Part shown: positions 23,424 to 31,243 of the stretch, in pieces
Layout: each line of letters starts with the position of its first letter
Numbering within the stretch: position 1 is the stretch's first letter
DNA from: Lachnospiraceae bacterium
GTDB lineage: Bacteria; Bacillota; Clostridia; Lachnospirales; Lachnospiraceae
NCBI GenBank assembly: GCA_015057365.1
Contig: SVEN01000026.1
Coordinates: 1 to 38,064, forward strand
Reading direction: 5' to 3'
DNA length: 38,064 bases
Translations under genes and position numbers: made by a program
The notes under the pieces: generated by a model
Told to the model about the DNA's origin: nothing
Databases searched by the model: none
The model's input: the letters and a program-made list of their open reading frames with translations, nothing else

Positions 23424-24816
23424 CTTCGTATCCTCCGCTTCTTTGTACCTCCAGTACCGTCTTTGTACCCGCATCGATGCGATAATTATCGCAACACCTT
23501 ACTCCGGGAATCCAAAGCACCTGCTCTTCATCTGTCAACAGCACCCGTGTGTTTCTCTGCTCCACCGGCACTTTATGTTCCACCCAAAGGGACTTTACCG
23601 TCTTTCTCCCGCACTTTAATCCGATTCGGTCACCCTCCCGGTAAGTGCGCAAAAATAGCGTTCCCCTTATTTTATCATAATCGAACCATTTCGTATACTC
23701 ATTTTTTGGAATTTCTGCATTTTTTTTACAGGGGAACAAGCGAAAACGAAGGGATTCTCCCCCGTTCCCGACACAATACTCTCCCGGAACCTGTATCATT
23801 TGCGGCTCCGTCTTTGTTTCCTCCGTCTTCTTACTGCCGACCCTTATAAAAACCCGGTCGAAATCCCGTCCCGCAATCACTCCGTAAGGCAGAAAAATGC
23901 GACTGCCGCTTTGACTGTGCAGCAGCTCCCGCACTGCCTCCACATGTTCTCTCGTAATATCCTTTTTGCTGCCGGACACCCTACCGATAAACTCATGGAT
24001 TGCCCGTTTTTGAAGCACGCCGTGCTCCCGTAAAAGTAAGGAAGCCGAAAAAGAAAGCTCCTCTTCCGTCATCTCCGCGCCTGTGCAAATCCGTTGCGTT
24101 TCACCCTCCAAATAGTCACAAAGCTCCGCACATTCTTCCGCCGTCTCCGCCATATGCCGGACAGCTCCCGCATTAATCTCATTCTCTGCCACCGCCACCA
24201 ACCGGTGTCTGATTTTATTCCGGGTATATTCCGTTTCCCCGTTGGTGGTATCCGTACAGTAAGAACTTCCGCGTCCCTCCAAATACGTCACAATCTCTTC
24301 CCTTTCACAGGAAAGCAACGGTCGGATAATGCGTCCTCGTTTTGCCGGAATGGAGGCAAGACCGCTTACGGAGCTTCCCCGGAATAAGTGAAACAAAAGC
24401 GTTTCCGCCACGTCATTCCGATGATGGGCCAGTGCGATTTTATCATACCCATGCTCCGTTGCCAGCCGCTCCGCCGTCTCATAGCGTACCCGGCGTCCGG
24501 CCTCCTCAAGGCCCATCTGCCACTCCTTCGCCAACTCCGGAACAGAAACGTTTACCCCATAAAACGGAATTCCGAAACATTCGCACAGCTCTTTGGAAAA
24601 AGCCTCGTCCCTGTCCGCTTCTTCCCCACGGATTCCGTGATTGACATGAAAAGCTCCCAACGACAAGAACAGCGCATCCGCCAGTTCCCGTAGTACCGTC
24701 AAAAGACAGACCGAGTCCGCCCCACCGGACAGACCGATTAACACCCGGTCTCCCGGGGCTGTCAGATTCTTTTTTTTCATAAAGGTCTCTACCTTTTTTT
24801 CGAACGTGCTCCCCAT
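23407..24816 (-). CDS. tilS: tRNA(Ile)-lysidine synthase
   Basis: 469 residues from the ATG at 24816, 5 nt after GGAGG; an ATG at 24834 with AGAGGA upstream is an equally legal alternative adding six residues. The PP-loop ATP pyrophosphatase motif LIGLSGGADSVCLL lies near residue 30. It is followed by GAFHVNHGIRGEEADRDE, ALAHHRNDVAET and the TilS C-terminal domain (FLRTYREGDRIGLKCGRKTV, VLWIPGVRCCDNYRI). The enzyme attaches lysine to C34 of the minor isoleucine tRNA so that it reads AUA, and it is essential. Confidence 0.95.
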   Translation of the reverse strand: MGSTFEKKVETFMKKKNLTAPGDRVLIGLSGGADSVCLLTVLRELADALFLSLGAFHVNHGIRGEEADRDEAFSKELCECFGIPFYGVNVSVPELAKEWQMGLEEAGRRVRYETAERLATEHGYDKIALAHHRNDVAETLLFHLFRGSSVSGLASIPAKRGRIIRPLLSCEREEIVTYLEGRGSSYCTDTTNGETEYTRNKIRHRLVAVAENEINAGAVRHMAETAEECAELCDYLEGETQRICTGAEMTEEELSFSASLLLREHGVLQKRAIHEFIGRVSGSKKDITREHVEAVRELLHSQSGSRIFLPYGVIAGRDFDRVFIRVGSKKTEETKTEPQMIQVPGEYCVGNGGESLRFRLFPCKKNAEIPKNEYTKWFDYDKIRGTLFLRTYREGDRIGLKCGRKTVKSLWVEHKVPVEQRNTRVLLTDEEQVLWIPGVRCCDNYRIDAGTKTVLEVQRSGGYEDGSEC

Positions 24817-24854
24817 AGGTTCCTCCGTATGCATCTTTTATTCCTCTTGTGTTT

Positions 24855-24883
24855 ATTCTACACCACTCCACCGGAAAAGGCAA
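24855..24883 (-). promoter_or_regulatory. Promoter of tilS-hpt(-ftsH)
   Basis: On the minus strand TTGCCT (24883-24878) and TAGAAT (24860-24855) are 17 bp apart, in the 70-bp gap between spoIIE and tilS. This would give the essential genes a sporulation-independent start. Confidence 0.6.
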
Positions 24884-24904
24884 GCATCCGGCATCCTGTA
24901 TCGA

Positions 24905-26539
24905 TTAACAAAGCTCTTCCCTGCATCTTCCCTGCAAATAGTACGGGGGTTGCTTTTTCACCATCTCCGCCACCAGCACCGTCATATCATCCCGCGGCTT
25001 AAACTCACACAGCTCCAGTGCCGCCTTTAATATTTCCCCCGCCACACCTTGCGGAGTCCGGTCGGTGAGCTTCTTCCCCGCCGCAAACAATACCTTCTCC
25101 AAATGTTCTCCCAGCGCCTCCGGTACGCCGTCACTGGTCATAATAATATAATCTCCGTCGTACAATTTTTTCTCCTTTGTATCGTAGTCCGCGTCGCCGA
25201 ACATTCCCACAGGAAAGGTAGCGGACTCCACCCGTTCAATCCACTCCTCCCGCTTAATGTAGGTGCCTGCCGCTCCCAGCTTGATAAACTCACAGGTGCC
25301 TCCGTAAGGATTAATCACACTGATATCCACCGTAGAATAGCTTTTCCCTTCCGTCCGCAAAAGGAGCACGGAATTAATCAGACGAATGGCCGTTTTCTCA
25401 TCAAATCCCGCCGCAAGAAACTGCTCCAGCAACCCGATAACCGCCTCACTGTCGCGGCTTGCCGCTTCTCCGCTTCCCATACCGTCAGACAGCAAAAGCA
25501 CTGTTTCTCCGCTGTCCGGATACAAAAACGAAAAGCTGTCCCCGGACAACACCTCAGCCTTTTTTGTTGCCCGTGCCACTCCGGTCAGCACCATATAGCC
25601 CGGCTCCTCTTCAAAGGTAAACTCTCCCGTCACATCCCCGATAAAACGCTCCGAATCTCCGGTAACCTCCATCGGACAGCCGAATAAGAGTCCCAGACAC
25701 TGTATCGCCCGCCGTATCGGGATGCATTGTCCCGTTTTACAATGGGCCTGCATACGCACGCACAGACCTCTTCCCTTTCGCTTCATGACCGCAATCTGCT
25801 CCGCATAAATCCCGTTTCGATACAGTGCCTCTGCCACAGCTTCCTCATCTTTCCCGTCCCCTAACGTCGTCTCATACAATTCATCGGAGTATTCCTTCAA
25901 CAACTCAGACACTACCTTTAACTGGGTTACCACCGCTGTCTTTCCTTCCTCCGTCCGGCGACGCACATATTGATTGGCCTGCTCTCTGAGAGGCAGCACC
26001 GCATACTCTTCCGCAATCCGTTCCGCCCGCAGACAACCGTCAAACCGATACTCCACCTCCGCCTGCTTCGGCACCTCACCGTATCTTGCCGCCTCATACA
26101 TGGCGTAAGCCGCCGCAAATCGTTCCTCAGGATGCTCCTCCCAGCAATCTCCGCACCTGATACATCCTCCGCACACCATTTCCGGCAGCGTCACCGCAAA
26201 ATTTTGAAAATCCTCTGCCGTCTCCTCCGTCACTCCGTCAAATACACCGGACAATACATCAAAAGATGCCGCCGCTTCCAGCAGACGTTTTTTCGTATGG
26301 TCTCTTATATCCGCCCGCACCAATTCCTCCCGACAGGATCCCAACAAGGTACGTAACGCATGTTCTCCGGCCCATAAAAAAAGAAATACAAAACCTGCCA
26401 CCAGCGCCCCCAACCCGGTATACTTAAGTAACGACTCTTTCCACAAACACCCGATCAGTCCGGTACAAAAGGCCGTGGCTCCTCCCACCATTCCCAAATA
26501 CATCAGCCATCGTCCCGCCGTCTTTTTTCTCCACATCAT
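24905..26539 (-). CDS. spoIIE: SpoIIE-type serine phosphatase, short form
   Basis: 544 residues from the ATG at 26539, chosen for GAGGA just upstream. Bacillus SpoIIE has about 827 residues and ten membrane spans. Here only two spans are present (about 11-32 and 38-58). The central region with its cysteine motif GGCIRCGDCW spans about 65-330. The C-terminal PP2C domain is intact, with LLLSDGMGSGEAA, STVDISVINPYGG and MTSDGVPEAL holding metal-binding aspartates. SpoIIE dephosphorylates SpoIIAA to release sigma-F and helps place the polar septum. Gene order and a Spo0A box support orthology. The lost membrane region should change its localisation. Confidence 0.88.
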   Translation of the reverse strand: MMWRKKTAGRWLMYLGMVGGATAFCTGLIGCLWKESLLKYTGLGALVAGFVFLFLWAGEHALRTLLGSCREELVRADIRDHTKKRLLEAAASFDVLSGVFDGVTEETAEDFQNFAVTLPEMVCGGCIRCGDCWEEHPEERFAAAYAMYEAARYGEVPKQAEVEYRFDGCLRAERIAEEYAVLPLREQANQYVRRRTEEGKTAVVTQLKVVSELLKEYSDELYETTLGDGKDEEAVAEALYRNGIYAEQIAVMKRKGRGLCVRMQAHCKTGQCIPIRRAIQCLGLLFGCPMEVTGDSERFIGDVTGEFTFEEEPGYMVLTGVARATKKAEVLSGDSFSFLYPDSGETVLLLSDGMGSGEAASRDSEAVIGLLEQFLAAGFDEKTAIRLINSVLLLRTEGKSYSTVDISVINPYGGTCEFIKLGAAGTYIKREEWIERVESATFPVGMFGDADYDTKEKKLYDGDYIIMTSDGVPEALGEHLEKVLFAAGKKLTDRTPQGVAGEILKAALELCEFKPRDDMTVLVAEMVKKQPPYYLQGRCREELC

Positions 26540-26576
26540 ATTTTCCTCATCCTCCTGCTTGTCCTTTTTTCGGGAC

Positions 26577-26610
26577 ATTTTAGCACGGGTGAAGTGCGGT
26601 GTCTGTCGAA
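26577..26610 (-). promoter_or_regulatory. spoIIE promoter with Spo0A box and extended -10
   Basis: On the minus strand TTCGACA (26610-26604), the exact complement of the Spo0A box TGTCGAA, is followed after 21 nt by TAAAAT (26582-26577) in a TGCTAAAAT extended -10. The unusual 21-22 bp spacing with a Spo0A box at the -35 is what is known for the Spo0A-activated spoIIG and spoIIE promoters of Bacillus. It lies 38 bp upstream of the chosen start. Confidence 0.65.
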
Positions 26611-26639
26611 ACCCGACTGCCTTACCGGAATCGTACGAC

Positions 26640-26677
26640 AAAAAAGGACCCGAAGTCCGTATCCGGACCCGAATCCT
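26640..26677 (-). terminator. Terminator between divIC and spoIIE
   Basis: On the minus strand GGATTCGGGTCCG pairs with CGGACTTCGGGTCC (several G-U pairs, one bulge), followed by TTTTTTG. It separates the yab-divIC transcript from the spoIIE transcript. Confidence 0.75.
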
Positions 26678-26702
26678 AAAAATCTCGACTTATTTCCCGC
26701 CG

Positions 26703-27005
26703 TTACTCGGCATCATCTCCACGCAAAATCACCTCATCCGGCTTTACCAGGCCAAGCTTTTCTCTGGCAATCCGCTCGATGTAGCTCTTGGTCTGACGAT
26801 AGGCCGTCTCCTCCTCCAGCTCGTTCTGACGCTCCTCTTCCGACGCCAGCTCCGCCTCTGTGCCTGCTTTCAGTCTGGTCTTTTCCCGCTCTTCTGCCTT
26901 GGCCCTGCCGGTGCTGTACGTCAACACACCGCACATCACAAGTACCACAACCAAAAGAAGCTTAAATCCTGTCTTTCTTTTTCCGTTTCTCCGTCGCAAG
27001 TGCAT
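26703..27005 (-). CDS. divIC: Septum formation initiator family protein (DivIC/FtsB-like)
   Basis: 100 residues. A basic N-terminus (LRRRNGKRKTGF) leads into one membrane span (about 14-32, LLLVVVLVMCGVLTY), then a coiled coil rich in Glu (AEERE, LASEEERQNELEEETAY) and the family's closing motif YIERIAREKLGLVKPDEVI. DivIC/FtsB proteins bridge FtsL and FtsQ/DivIB in the divisome. The gene overlaps the end of yabQ by 44 bp and stands in the same place as divIC in the Bacillus cluster. The overlap is long, and a TTG two codons in is another possible start. Confidence 0.88.
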   Translation of the reverse strand: MHLRRRNGKRKTGFKLLLVVVLVMCGVLTYSTGRAKAEEREKTRLKAGTEAELASEEERQNELEEETAYRQTKSYIERIAREKLGLVKPDEVILRGDDAE

Positions 27006-27423
27006 CCATCCTTCCGTGGTGATTATGCTTCCGAACTTTCCTGCATGTTCTGCTTACCACCAGTTTACCTTGTTTTTTCAAAAAAAGCAATCCCTTTCGT
27101 AACGGAAATGTCAGAAGCCGCAACAGCTTCAGGCAATATGTTACAAAAAAGCGCCCCAATGTCGCCGTATAGACCACTGCCCCCAGACACATTCCGAAAA
27201 ACGTAAAAAAGCGCAAAGTCCCCGCATTGTAATAATAAATCAGGCGAAAGCCCGCAAGTCCCAGTACAAACCAGTACACAAAGTCCTGTAAAGACACCGC
27301 AAATAAAGTCTGCTTATGAAATCTGCGCCATACCCGTAACAAATCATATACCAGTGCCGCCACGACACCCAATACCAGTGCCGCCAGAAAGAACCTCACA
27401 TCTCCCGCAATTTCCCGGTTCAT
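26962..27423 (-). CDS. yabQ: Spore cortex biosynthesis protein YabQ
   Basis: 153 residues. There are several membrane spans (FFLAALVLGVVAALVYDLL at 11-29, WFVLGLAGFRLIYYYN at about 51-66, FFGMCLGAVVYTATLG at about 75-90), and the motif DLLRVWRRF typical of YabQ. The C-terminal tail is basic. In Bacillus, YabQ sits in the outer forespore membrane and is needed for cortex formation. It lies 15 bp after yabP and overlaps divIC. Family assignment rests on the membrane pattern, this motif and the gene order. Confidence 0.85.
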   Translation of the reverse strand: MNREIAGDVRFFLAALVLGVVAALVYDLLRVWRRFHKQTLFAVSLQDFVYWFVLGLAGFRLIYYYNAGTLRFFTFFGMCLGAVVYTATLGRFFVTYCLKLLRLLTFPLRKGLLFLKKQGKLVVSRTCRKVRKHNHHGRMDALATEKRKKKDRI

Positions 27424-27438
27424 GAAACGTCCGCCCCC

Positions 27439-27735
27439 TTACCCGAACAAACGCTTCGTAAAGGATTCCGATCGTTTCGACCCTTTGCCCCGTTCCGTAT
27501 ACACCAGGCTGTCGATGCGGCCTTCCAAATCCACTTCTCCCTTTTCCACCAGAAGCCTCGTTACATTCATCTCGTCGCCGCGTAACAGCAGCATCCCCTG
27601 TACCGTATCGAGAATCACTTCCTTTGCATCAAAGGAAATCACTTCCTTTATCCCGGTAAGGGACAACGTCTTTCTCCCGAGCAAGGAAAGCTTGTGTGCC
27701 CCTATCTCCTGTTTTTGTTCCATACAGCGCCTCAT
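27439..27735 (-). CDS. yabP: Sporulation protein YabP
   Basis: 98 residues. The YabP core is clear: HKLSLLGRKTLSLTGIKEV, SFDAKEVILDTVQGMLLLRG and LLVEKGEVDLEGRIDSLVY. YabP is a forespore-surrounding protein needed for spore cortex assembly, and related to YqfC. An internal ATG at 27723, with GAGG upstream, is an alternative start that drops four residues. It lies directly upstream of yabQ, as in Bacillus. Confidence 0.9.
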   Translation of the reverse strand: MRRCMEQKQEIGAHKLSLLGRKTLSLTGIKEVISFDAKEVILDTVQGMLLLRGDEMNVTRLLVEKGEVDLEGRIDSLVYTERGKGSKRSESFTKRLFG

Positions 27736-27795
27736 ACTGCCTTTTTAATAACCTATGCGGCACCTGCTTCGCTTATGACGTACTTTCCGTTTTCC

Positions 27796-28035
27796 CTACA
27801 GGTAACGGAATAATTCTTTGGCCTCTTCCTTCTTCGTAGTTTCCTGAATATCCAGTACCTCTATCCGTACTGCCTTGCCGCCGAAACCGATCTCGATAAT
27901 ATCTCCCACCTTTACATTGGCAGAAGCCTTGGCCGGCTTATCGTTAATCATGACACGTCCCGCATCGCAGGCATCGTTGGCTACGGTTCTGCGCTTAATC
28001 AGGCGGGACACCTTTAAAAACTTGTCCAGTCGCAT
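27796..28035 (-). CDS. rqcP: RNA-binding S4 domain protein RqcP (YabO/YlmH-like)
   Basis: 79 residues from the ATG at 28035, preceded by AAGGGAGAACAAT; a longer start at 28053 is rejected. The S4 domain fills the protein: MRLDKFLKVSRLIKRRTVA, AGRVMINDKPAKASANVKVGD and IEIGFGGKAVRIEVLDI. RqcP (formerly YabO) works with RqcH on stalled 50S subunits during alanine tailing in ribosome quality control. Its place between hup and yabP matches the Bacillus order. Confidence 0.92.
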   Translation of the reverse strand: MRLDKFLKVSRLIKRRTVANDACDAGRVMINDKPAKASANVKVGDIIEIGFGGKAVRIEVLDIQETTKKEEAKELFRYL

Positions 28036-28125
28036 ATTGTTCTCCCTTCTCATAACCTCTTCGGGTAGACAGTGCTACGCACCTACACCCTCATTCCGGG
28101 ACTTCGTCGTCTACACTTCGTTTCG

Positions 28126-28155
28126 AAAAAAGGACCGCCCGAAGGCGATCCTTTA
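28126..28155 (-). terminator. Terminator downstream of hup
   Basis: On the minus strand AAAGGATCGCC and GGCGGTCCTTT pair around TTCG with one wobble pair, followed by TTTTCG. It lies 24 bp past the hup stop. Confidence 0.88.
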
Positions 28156-28178
28156 TTTAGCAAATAAGTAACATTAAC

Positions 28179-28454
28179 TTATGCGTTAACGGTATCCTTT
28201 AATGCCTTACCAGCCTTGAACTTCGGAGCCTTGGATGCCGGGATGGTAATGGTCTTCTTGGTCTGCGGATTTCTACCGGTTCTCTCCGGTCTAGCGGATA
28301 CTTCGAAAGTACCGAATCCTACCAACTGAACCTTCTCACCCTTCTTTAACTCATCAGTTACTACGCTAACGAAAGCTGCTAAAGCCTTCTCGGAATCCTT
28401 CTTGGATAATCCTGCGTTCTCTGCAATTGCTGCTACTAACTCTGCCTTGTTCAT
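28179..28454 (-). CDS. hup: DNA-binding protein HU
   Basis: 91 residues, the standard HU length. It opens [20 protein letters not shown] and carries the beta-arm signature [20 protein letters not shown] followed by [19 protein letters not shown] bends and compacts DNA and assists replication and recombination. It has its own consensus promoter, GGAGG site and terminator. It lies between spoVT and rqcP. Confidence 0.97.
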   Translation of the reverse strand: MNKAELVAAIAENAGLSKKDSEKALAAFVSVVTDELKKGEKVQLVGFGTFEVSARPERTGRNPQTKKTITIPASKAPKFKAGKALKDTVNA

Positions 28455-28490
28455 GTAAAGTTCCCTCCTCGAAAGTATTTAGATACTTTA

Positions 28491-28519
28491 TTTATACCCC
28501 GATTTGCCGATTTTGTCAA
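28491..28519 (-). promoter_or_regulatory. Sigma-A promoter of hup
   Basis: On the minus strand TTGACA (28519-28514) and TATAAA (28496-28491) are separated by exactly 17 bp. It is a near-consensus strong promoter, fitting for an abundant nucleoid protein. Confidence 0.92.
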
Positions 28520-28552
28520 GAGTTATGCGCTATTTCCTTGGAATAATCATGA

Positions 28553-28615
28553 AAAAAAGCCCTGTAGTTGGACAGCATGTCGTAAATTCGATAAAAAACG
28601 CTCCCAACTACAGGA
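28553..28615 (-). terminator. Terminator downstream of spoVT
   Basis: On the minus strand CCTGTAGTTGG pairs with CCAACTACAGG around a loop of about 30 nt, followed by GCTTTTTTTC. The loop is longer than usual, but stem and T run are strong. Confidence 0.8.
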
Positions 28616-28637
28616 TACTTCTGTAAATTCTTCGTAA

Positions 28638-29183
28638 TTACTGCTCCATCTGTCGTCCCAAAAACGCCGCTGCCGTACCGGCAATCTTAAGCTCCATATT
28701 ACCGAAACGCTCCTTCTTATCCTTGGACAGAATCATCACCGCACCGATGACATCACCTTCGCTGATAATCGGCGCAATGACCTGCTGTTCATACTCATCC
28801 GCCTCCGGGCTCACCGGAATATAACCCTTTTCACCCTTTGCGGCCACGATACTCTCCCGATCCGTCATTAACGTCTCCAGTTCCCTGCTGACCGACTTTG
28901 TAAGCAGCTCCTTCTTTGCAGTCCCCGCCATAGCGATAAACTGGTCTCTGTCCGCTATCACCGCAATATGTCCCGTGGTCTGGGCCATAGACTCCGCAAA
29001 CTGCTTTGCAAACACACTAAGCTCCCCGATCGGAGAATACTTCTTTAAGATGATTTCTCCCTCTCGATCGGTAAAAATTTCCAGCGGGTCTCCCTCACGG
29101 ATGCGAAGAGTTCTTCTGATTTCCTTCGGTACTACCACACGGCCTAAGTCATCTATTCTTCTTACGATACCTGTTGCTTTCAT
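28638..29183 (-). CDS. spoVT: Stage V sporulation transcriptional regulator SpoVT (AbrB family)
   Basis: 181 residues from the ATG at 29183 (GAAAGGAGTCAGT upstream), close to the 178 of Bacillus SpoVT. The N-terminal AbrB-type swapped-hairpin domain reads MKATGIVRRIDDLGRVVVP, then KEIRRTLRIREGDPLEIF. The C-terminal GAF-like domain covers about 55-180 (HIAVIADRDQFIAMAG, VIAPIISEGDVIGAVMILS). SpoVT tunes sigma-G-dependent genes in the forespore. An ATG much further upstream exists in frame but has no ribosome binding site and would add non-conserved residues. The genes usually between spoVT and rqcP in Bacillus (spoVB, yabN) are absent here and hup stands in their place. Confidence 0.93.
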   Translation of the reverse strand: MKATGIVRRIDDLGRVVVPKEIRRTLRIREGDPLEIFTDREGEIILKKYSPIGELSVFAKQFAESMAQTTGHIAVIADRDQFIAMAGTAKKELLTKSVSRELETLMTDRESIVAAKGEKGYIPVSPEADEYEQQVIAPIISEGDVIGAVMILSKDKKERFGNMELKIAGTAAAFLGRQMEQ

Positions 29184-29275
29184 ACTGACTCCTTTCGGTG
29201 TTTTCCATAACTTTGTTGTGGAGTTAGTATGCGGAAAAAGCGGGAGATTATGCGTGGAGGGAGAAGTATATGAAA

Positions 29276-29521
29276 CTATTCCTCTTCTTCCTGCCGCTTT
29301 AGGCATTCCTTTCGAAACCATTCAATATACTCCTTGTTGTATACCAATTCACCGTTTATCACATCATAGAACCGGTCTGTCTCCGGATTAATATGAAACT
29401 CTTTTCGTTTCTGCGTTACCTCTTCTTTTGTAACGCCATACATCTCCGCAATGATACTGTCCGGGTGCTCTTTCCAAAGAATACGAAGTTCTTTTTCCGT
29501 TATATCTTTAAAATCTTTCAT
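29276..29521 (-). CDS. Hypothetical protein, 81 residues, helix-turn-helix-like N-terminus
   Basis: Starts with MKDFKDITEKELRILWKEH after a clear GGAGGTGG site. The segment HPDSIIAEMYGVTKEEVTQKR looks like a recognition-helix pair such as those of small DNA-binding proteins. The C-terminal half (EYIEWFRKECLKRQEEEE) is acidic and helical. It lies 92 bp upstream of spoVT on the same strand, with an array of 22-bp iterons in its upstream region. It may be a small regulator, perhaps autoregulatory; there is no recognised family and function is unknown. Confidence 0.6.
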   Translation of the reverse strand: MKDFKDITEKELRILWKEHPDSIIAEMYGVTKEEVTQKRKEFHINPETDRFYDVINGELVYNKEYIEWFRKECLKRQEEEE

Positions 29522-29587
29522 AGTCCACCTCCGAGATTAGTATCTCTAACGGTGTAAAGCTTATTCATTTGTCGGTTTTGTATCCCC

Positions 29588-29695
29588 TCCTACAAAATTT
29601 TGTACCACCCCCTACATTATTTTGTAGGAGTACCTGCACTTTTTTGTACCACCCCCCGCATCATTTTGTAGGAGTACCTACACTTTTTGTGCTTC
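29588..29695. repeat. Five 22-bp iterons
   Basis: The core TTTTGTA recurs at 29598, 29620, 29642 and 29664, and TTTTGTG at 29685: steps of 22, 22, 22 and 21 bp. Units alternate between a CCACCCC tail and a GGAGTA tail. The first holds the palindrome TACAAAATTTTGTA. Two-turn spacing places all cores on one face of the helix, as in operator or replication iteron arrays. Confidence 0.8.
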
Positions 29696-29700
29696 CCCTT

Positions 29701-29724
29701 CTTATTTGACGCGCATCAAATAAG
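29701..29724. repeat. Inverted repeat, possible operator
   Basis: CTTATTTGA and TCAAATAAG are perfect 9-bp arms around CGCGCA. No T run follows on either strand, so a protein-binding site is more likely than a terminator. It lies between the iteron array and the end of the AbiEii gene. Confidence 0.55.
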
Positions 29725-29770
29725 ATTTCTTTCTGGTTATCTTATCGTAATATACTTTTGATTCTTACTA

Positions 29771-30637
29771 TTAGGTCGATTCGGCGCTGTCATAGCCAAT
29801 CAAGCACATCCCATAAACCTCTTTTACCGCCCTCATAACTTCTTCCCACGTTATCTCCGCCGCATAAGAAAACTTTCTTTGATAAGATTCCCAAAGTTTT
29901 TGCATACCTACATCATTCTGCACTTCCTCAAAGATTTCCTTTGCATCCTTTAAATGATATTCCGTTTCTCTTTTCGCTGCAGTTGCTAGCAATGCCTCGT
30001 TTAGCACTTTCCTATCCAACGTATCCCCATAAAGCTTAAGCAAAATATGTATATCATAAAAGTCCCTCATCCGAGTATTCGTAATCCCTCGCGAAATAAC
30101 TGTCTCCATTTTTTCAGCCAAGACCGTTTCCACATTGTATGCCAATACTTCTATGGAGCGATCCTCTAGCATTAATTTAAAACTATACTGTATCTCCTTC
30201 GGAGTAATAATATCACCGGTAGAAATATCAATCTTTAACGGCGTCCTCACTCCGTCAAACTCCGCCTCCATACTTACCCTTACCCCCGGATACTCCGCCT
30301 CATCCATAATCTCTACAACCTGCTTAATTCGGAACACCACATCATCATCTAACGGAACAGAGACAATGTTAGCAACGATATATTTTACCGCCTCCAAATG
30401 CACATCTGCCCCTTTAATTGTTGCATCCAAATCCATGGTGGCACGCAAATCCACTCCGACCAATGCAGCTACCAGCATCCCTCCCTTTAAAATAAATTTA
30501 TCCCGATATTCAGAACGGGAAACTCGTTCTAAAAAACGCTCCATCATATAGTTTCTCATTAAAATCTGTGCATCTGCGGACTTCTTTTGGGACAAGTTTC
30601 GAACCAAGTCCTTCAGTTTTTTCGCCGTTTTTATCAT
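29771..30637 (-). CDS. abiEii: AbiEii-type toxin (nucleotidyltransferase), type IV toxin-antitoxin
   Basis: 288 residues. The nucleotidyltransferase-like fold of AbiEii/AbiGii is visible: FILKGGMLVAALVG followed by the acidic pair in ATMDLDATIKG, and a second conserved region VLAEKMETVI with RMRDFYDIHIL. These toxins modify tRNA or other targets with nucleotides and block growth, giving phage abortive infection. The gene starts in an ATGA overlap with the antitoxin stop, so the pair is translationally coupled. All key motifs are present and nothing suggests inactivation. Confidence 0.9.
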   Translation of the reverse strand: MIKTAKKLKDLVRNLSQKKSADAQILMRNYMMERFLERVSRSEYRDKFILKGGMLVAALVGVDLRATMDLDATIKGADVHLEAVKYIVANIVSVPLDDDVVFRIKQVVEIMDEAEYPGVRVSMEAEFDGVRTPLKIDISTGDIITPKEIQYSFKLMLEDRSIEVLAYNVETVLAEKMETVISRGITNTRMRDFYDIHILLKLYGDTLDRKVLNEALLATAAKRETEYHLKDAKEIFEEVQNDVGMQKLWESYQRKFSYAAEITWEEVMRAVKEVYGMCLIGYDSAEST

Positions 30638-31227
30638 AGCAACACCTCCAAGTACTGCCTCAAAATTTTACCCACATGAAAACACTCCGCATACTGCATA
30701 AGCAAACGAAGATTTTTATCTTTCCGCTTTACATACTGTTTTAATGCATTCTGAAACGTCTGGATTTCTGTATTATTCCGGTTTCTGACAATATCACAAA
30801 TGGTTCGTTCCATATCATATACCGGAACCTCATGTCCAAATGGGGTCTGCATCGTAATGATTCCTTCTCCATGCAGCTCCTTTTTCACCGTATATACTTT
30901 GATACCGTCTTCTTTCAGCTTTGACGGATTATATCCGGTCTTTACGGTAATCTCATACTCCATCGGCTCTCTATCCGTTAAATCATGCAAAAAAAGCGCC
31001 GTCTCATGCGAAAACACCGCCTGCTTGCATCGAAGATGAATCAAGTCCATCATATCGGTCCAGGAATCTCTCACTGCATATACTCCATGTGAAAGCTGGT
31101 CTATATTATTTTCTTTCACATACCGATACAATACCGGTTTTGAAATTGCCGCTTCCGTTACCTGTGAGGTCCGAATCAATCCGTCATTCGCGTCTATTAA
31201 CTTTCTGAGTTTCTCTTCCTGTGTCAT
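30634..31227 (-). CDS. abiEi: AbiEi-type antitoxin
   Basis: 197 residues from the ATG at 31227 (GGAAGTGAG upstream). A winged-helix N-terminus (MTQEEKLRKLIDANDGLIRT, SQVTEAAISKPVLYRYVKE) leads into QLSHGVYAVRD and HLRCKQAVFSHETALFLHDL, the typical AbiEi layout, then a C-terminal domain (YDMERTICDIVRNR). In type IV systems the antitoxin does not bind the toxin but represses the operon and counters its effect. An operator-like inverted repeat straddles its -10. A longer start at 31263 would read through that operator and is rejected. Confidence 0.9.
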   Translation of the reverse strand: MTQEEKLRKLIDANDGLIRTSQVTEAAISKPVLYRYVKENNIDQLSHGVYAVRDSWTDMMDLIHLRCKQAVFSHETALFLHDLTDREPMEYEITVKTGYNPSKLKEDGIKVYTVKKELHGEGIITMQTPFGHEVPVYDMERTICDIVRNRNNTEIQTFQNALKQYVKRKDKNLRLLMQYAECFHVGKILRQYLEVLL

Positions 31228-31243
31228 GTTCTCACTTCCTTTC

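Noticed and set aside
29588..29695. Repeat array considered as CRISPR
   Set aside because: Units are contiguous, 22 bp long and without unique spacers, and no cas gene is near.
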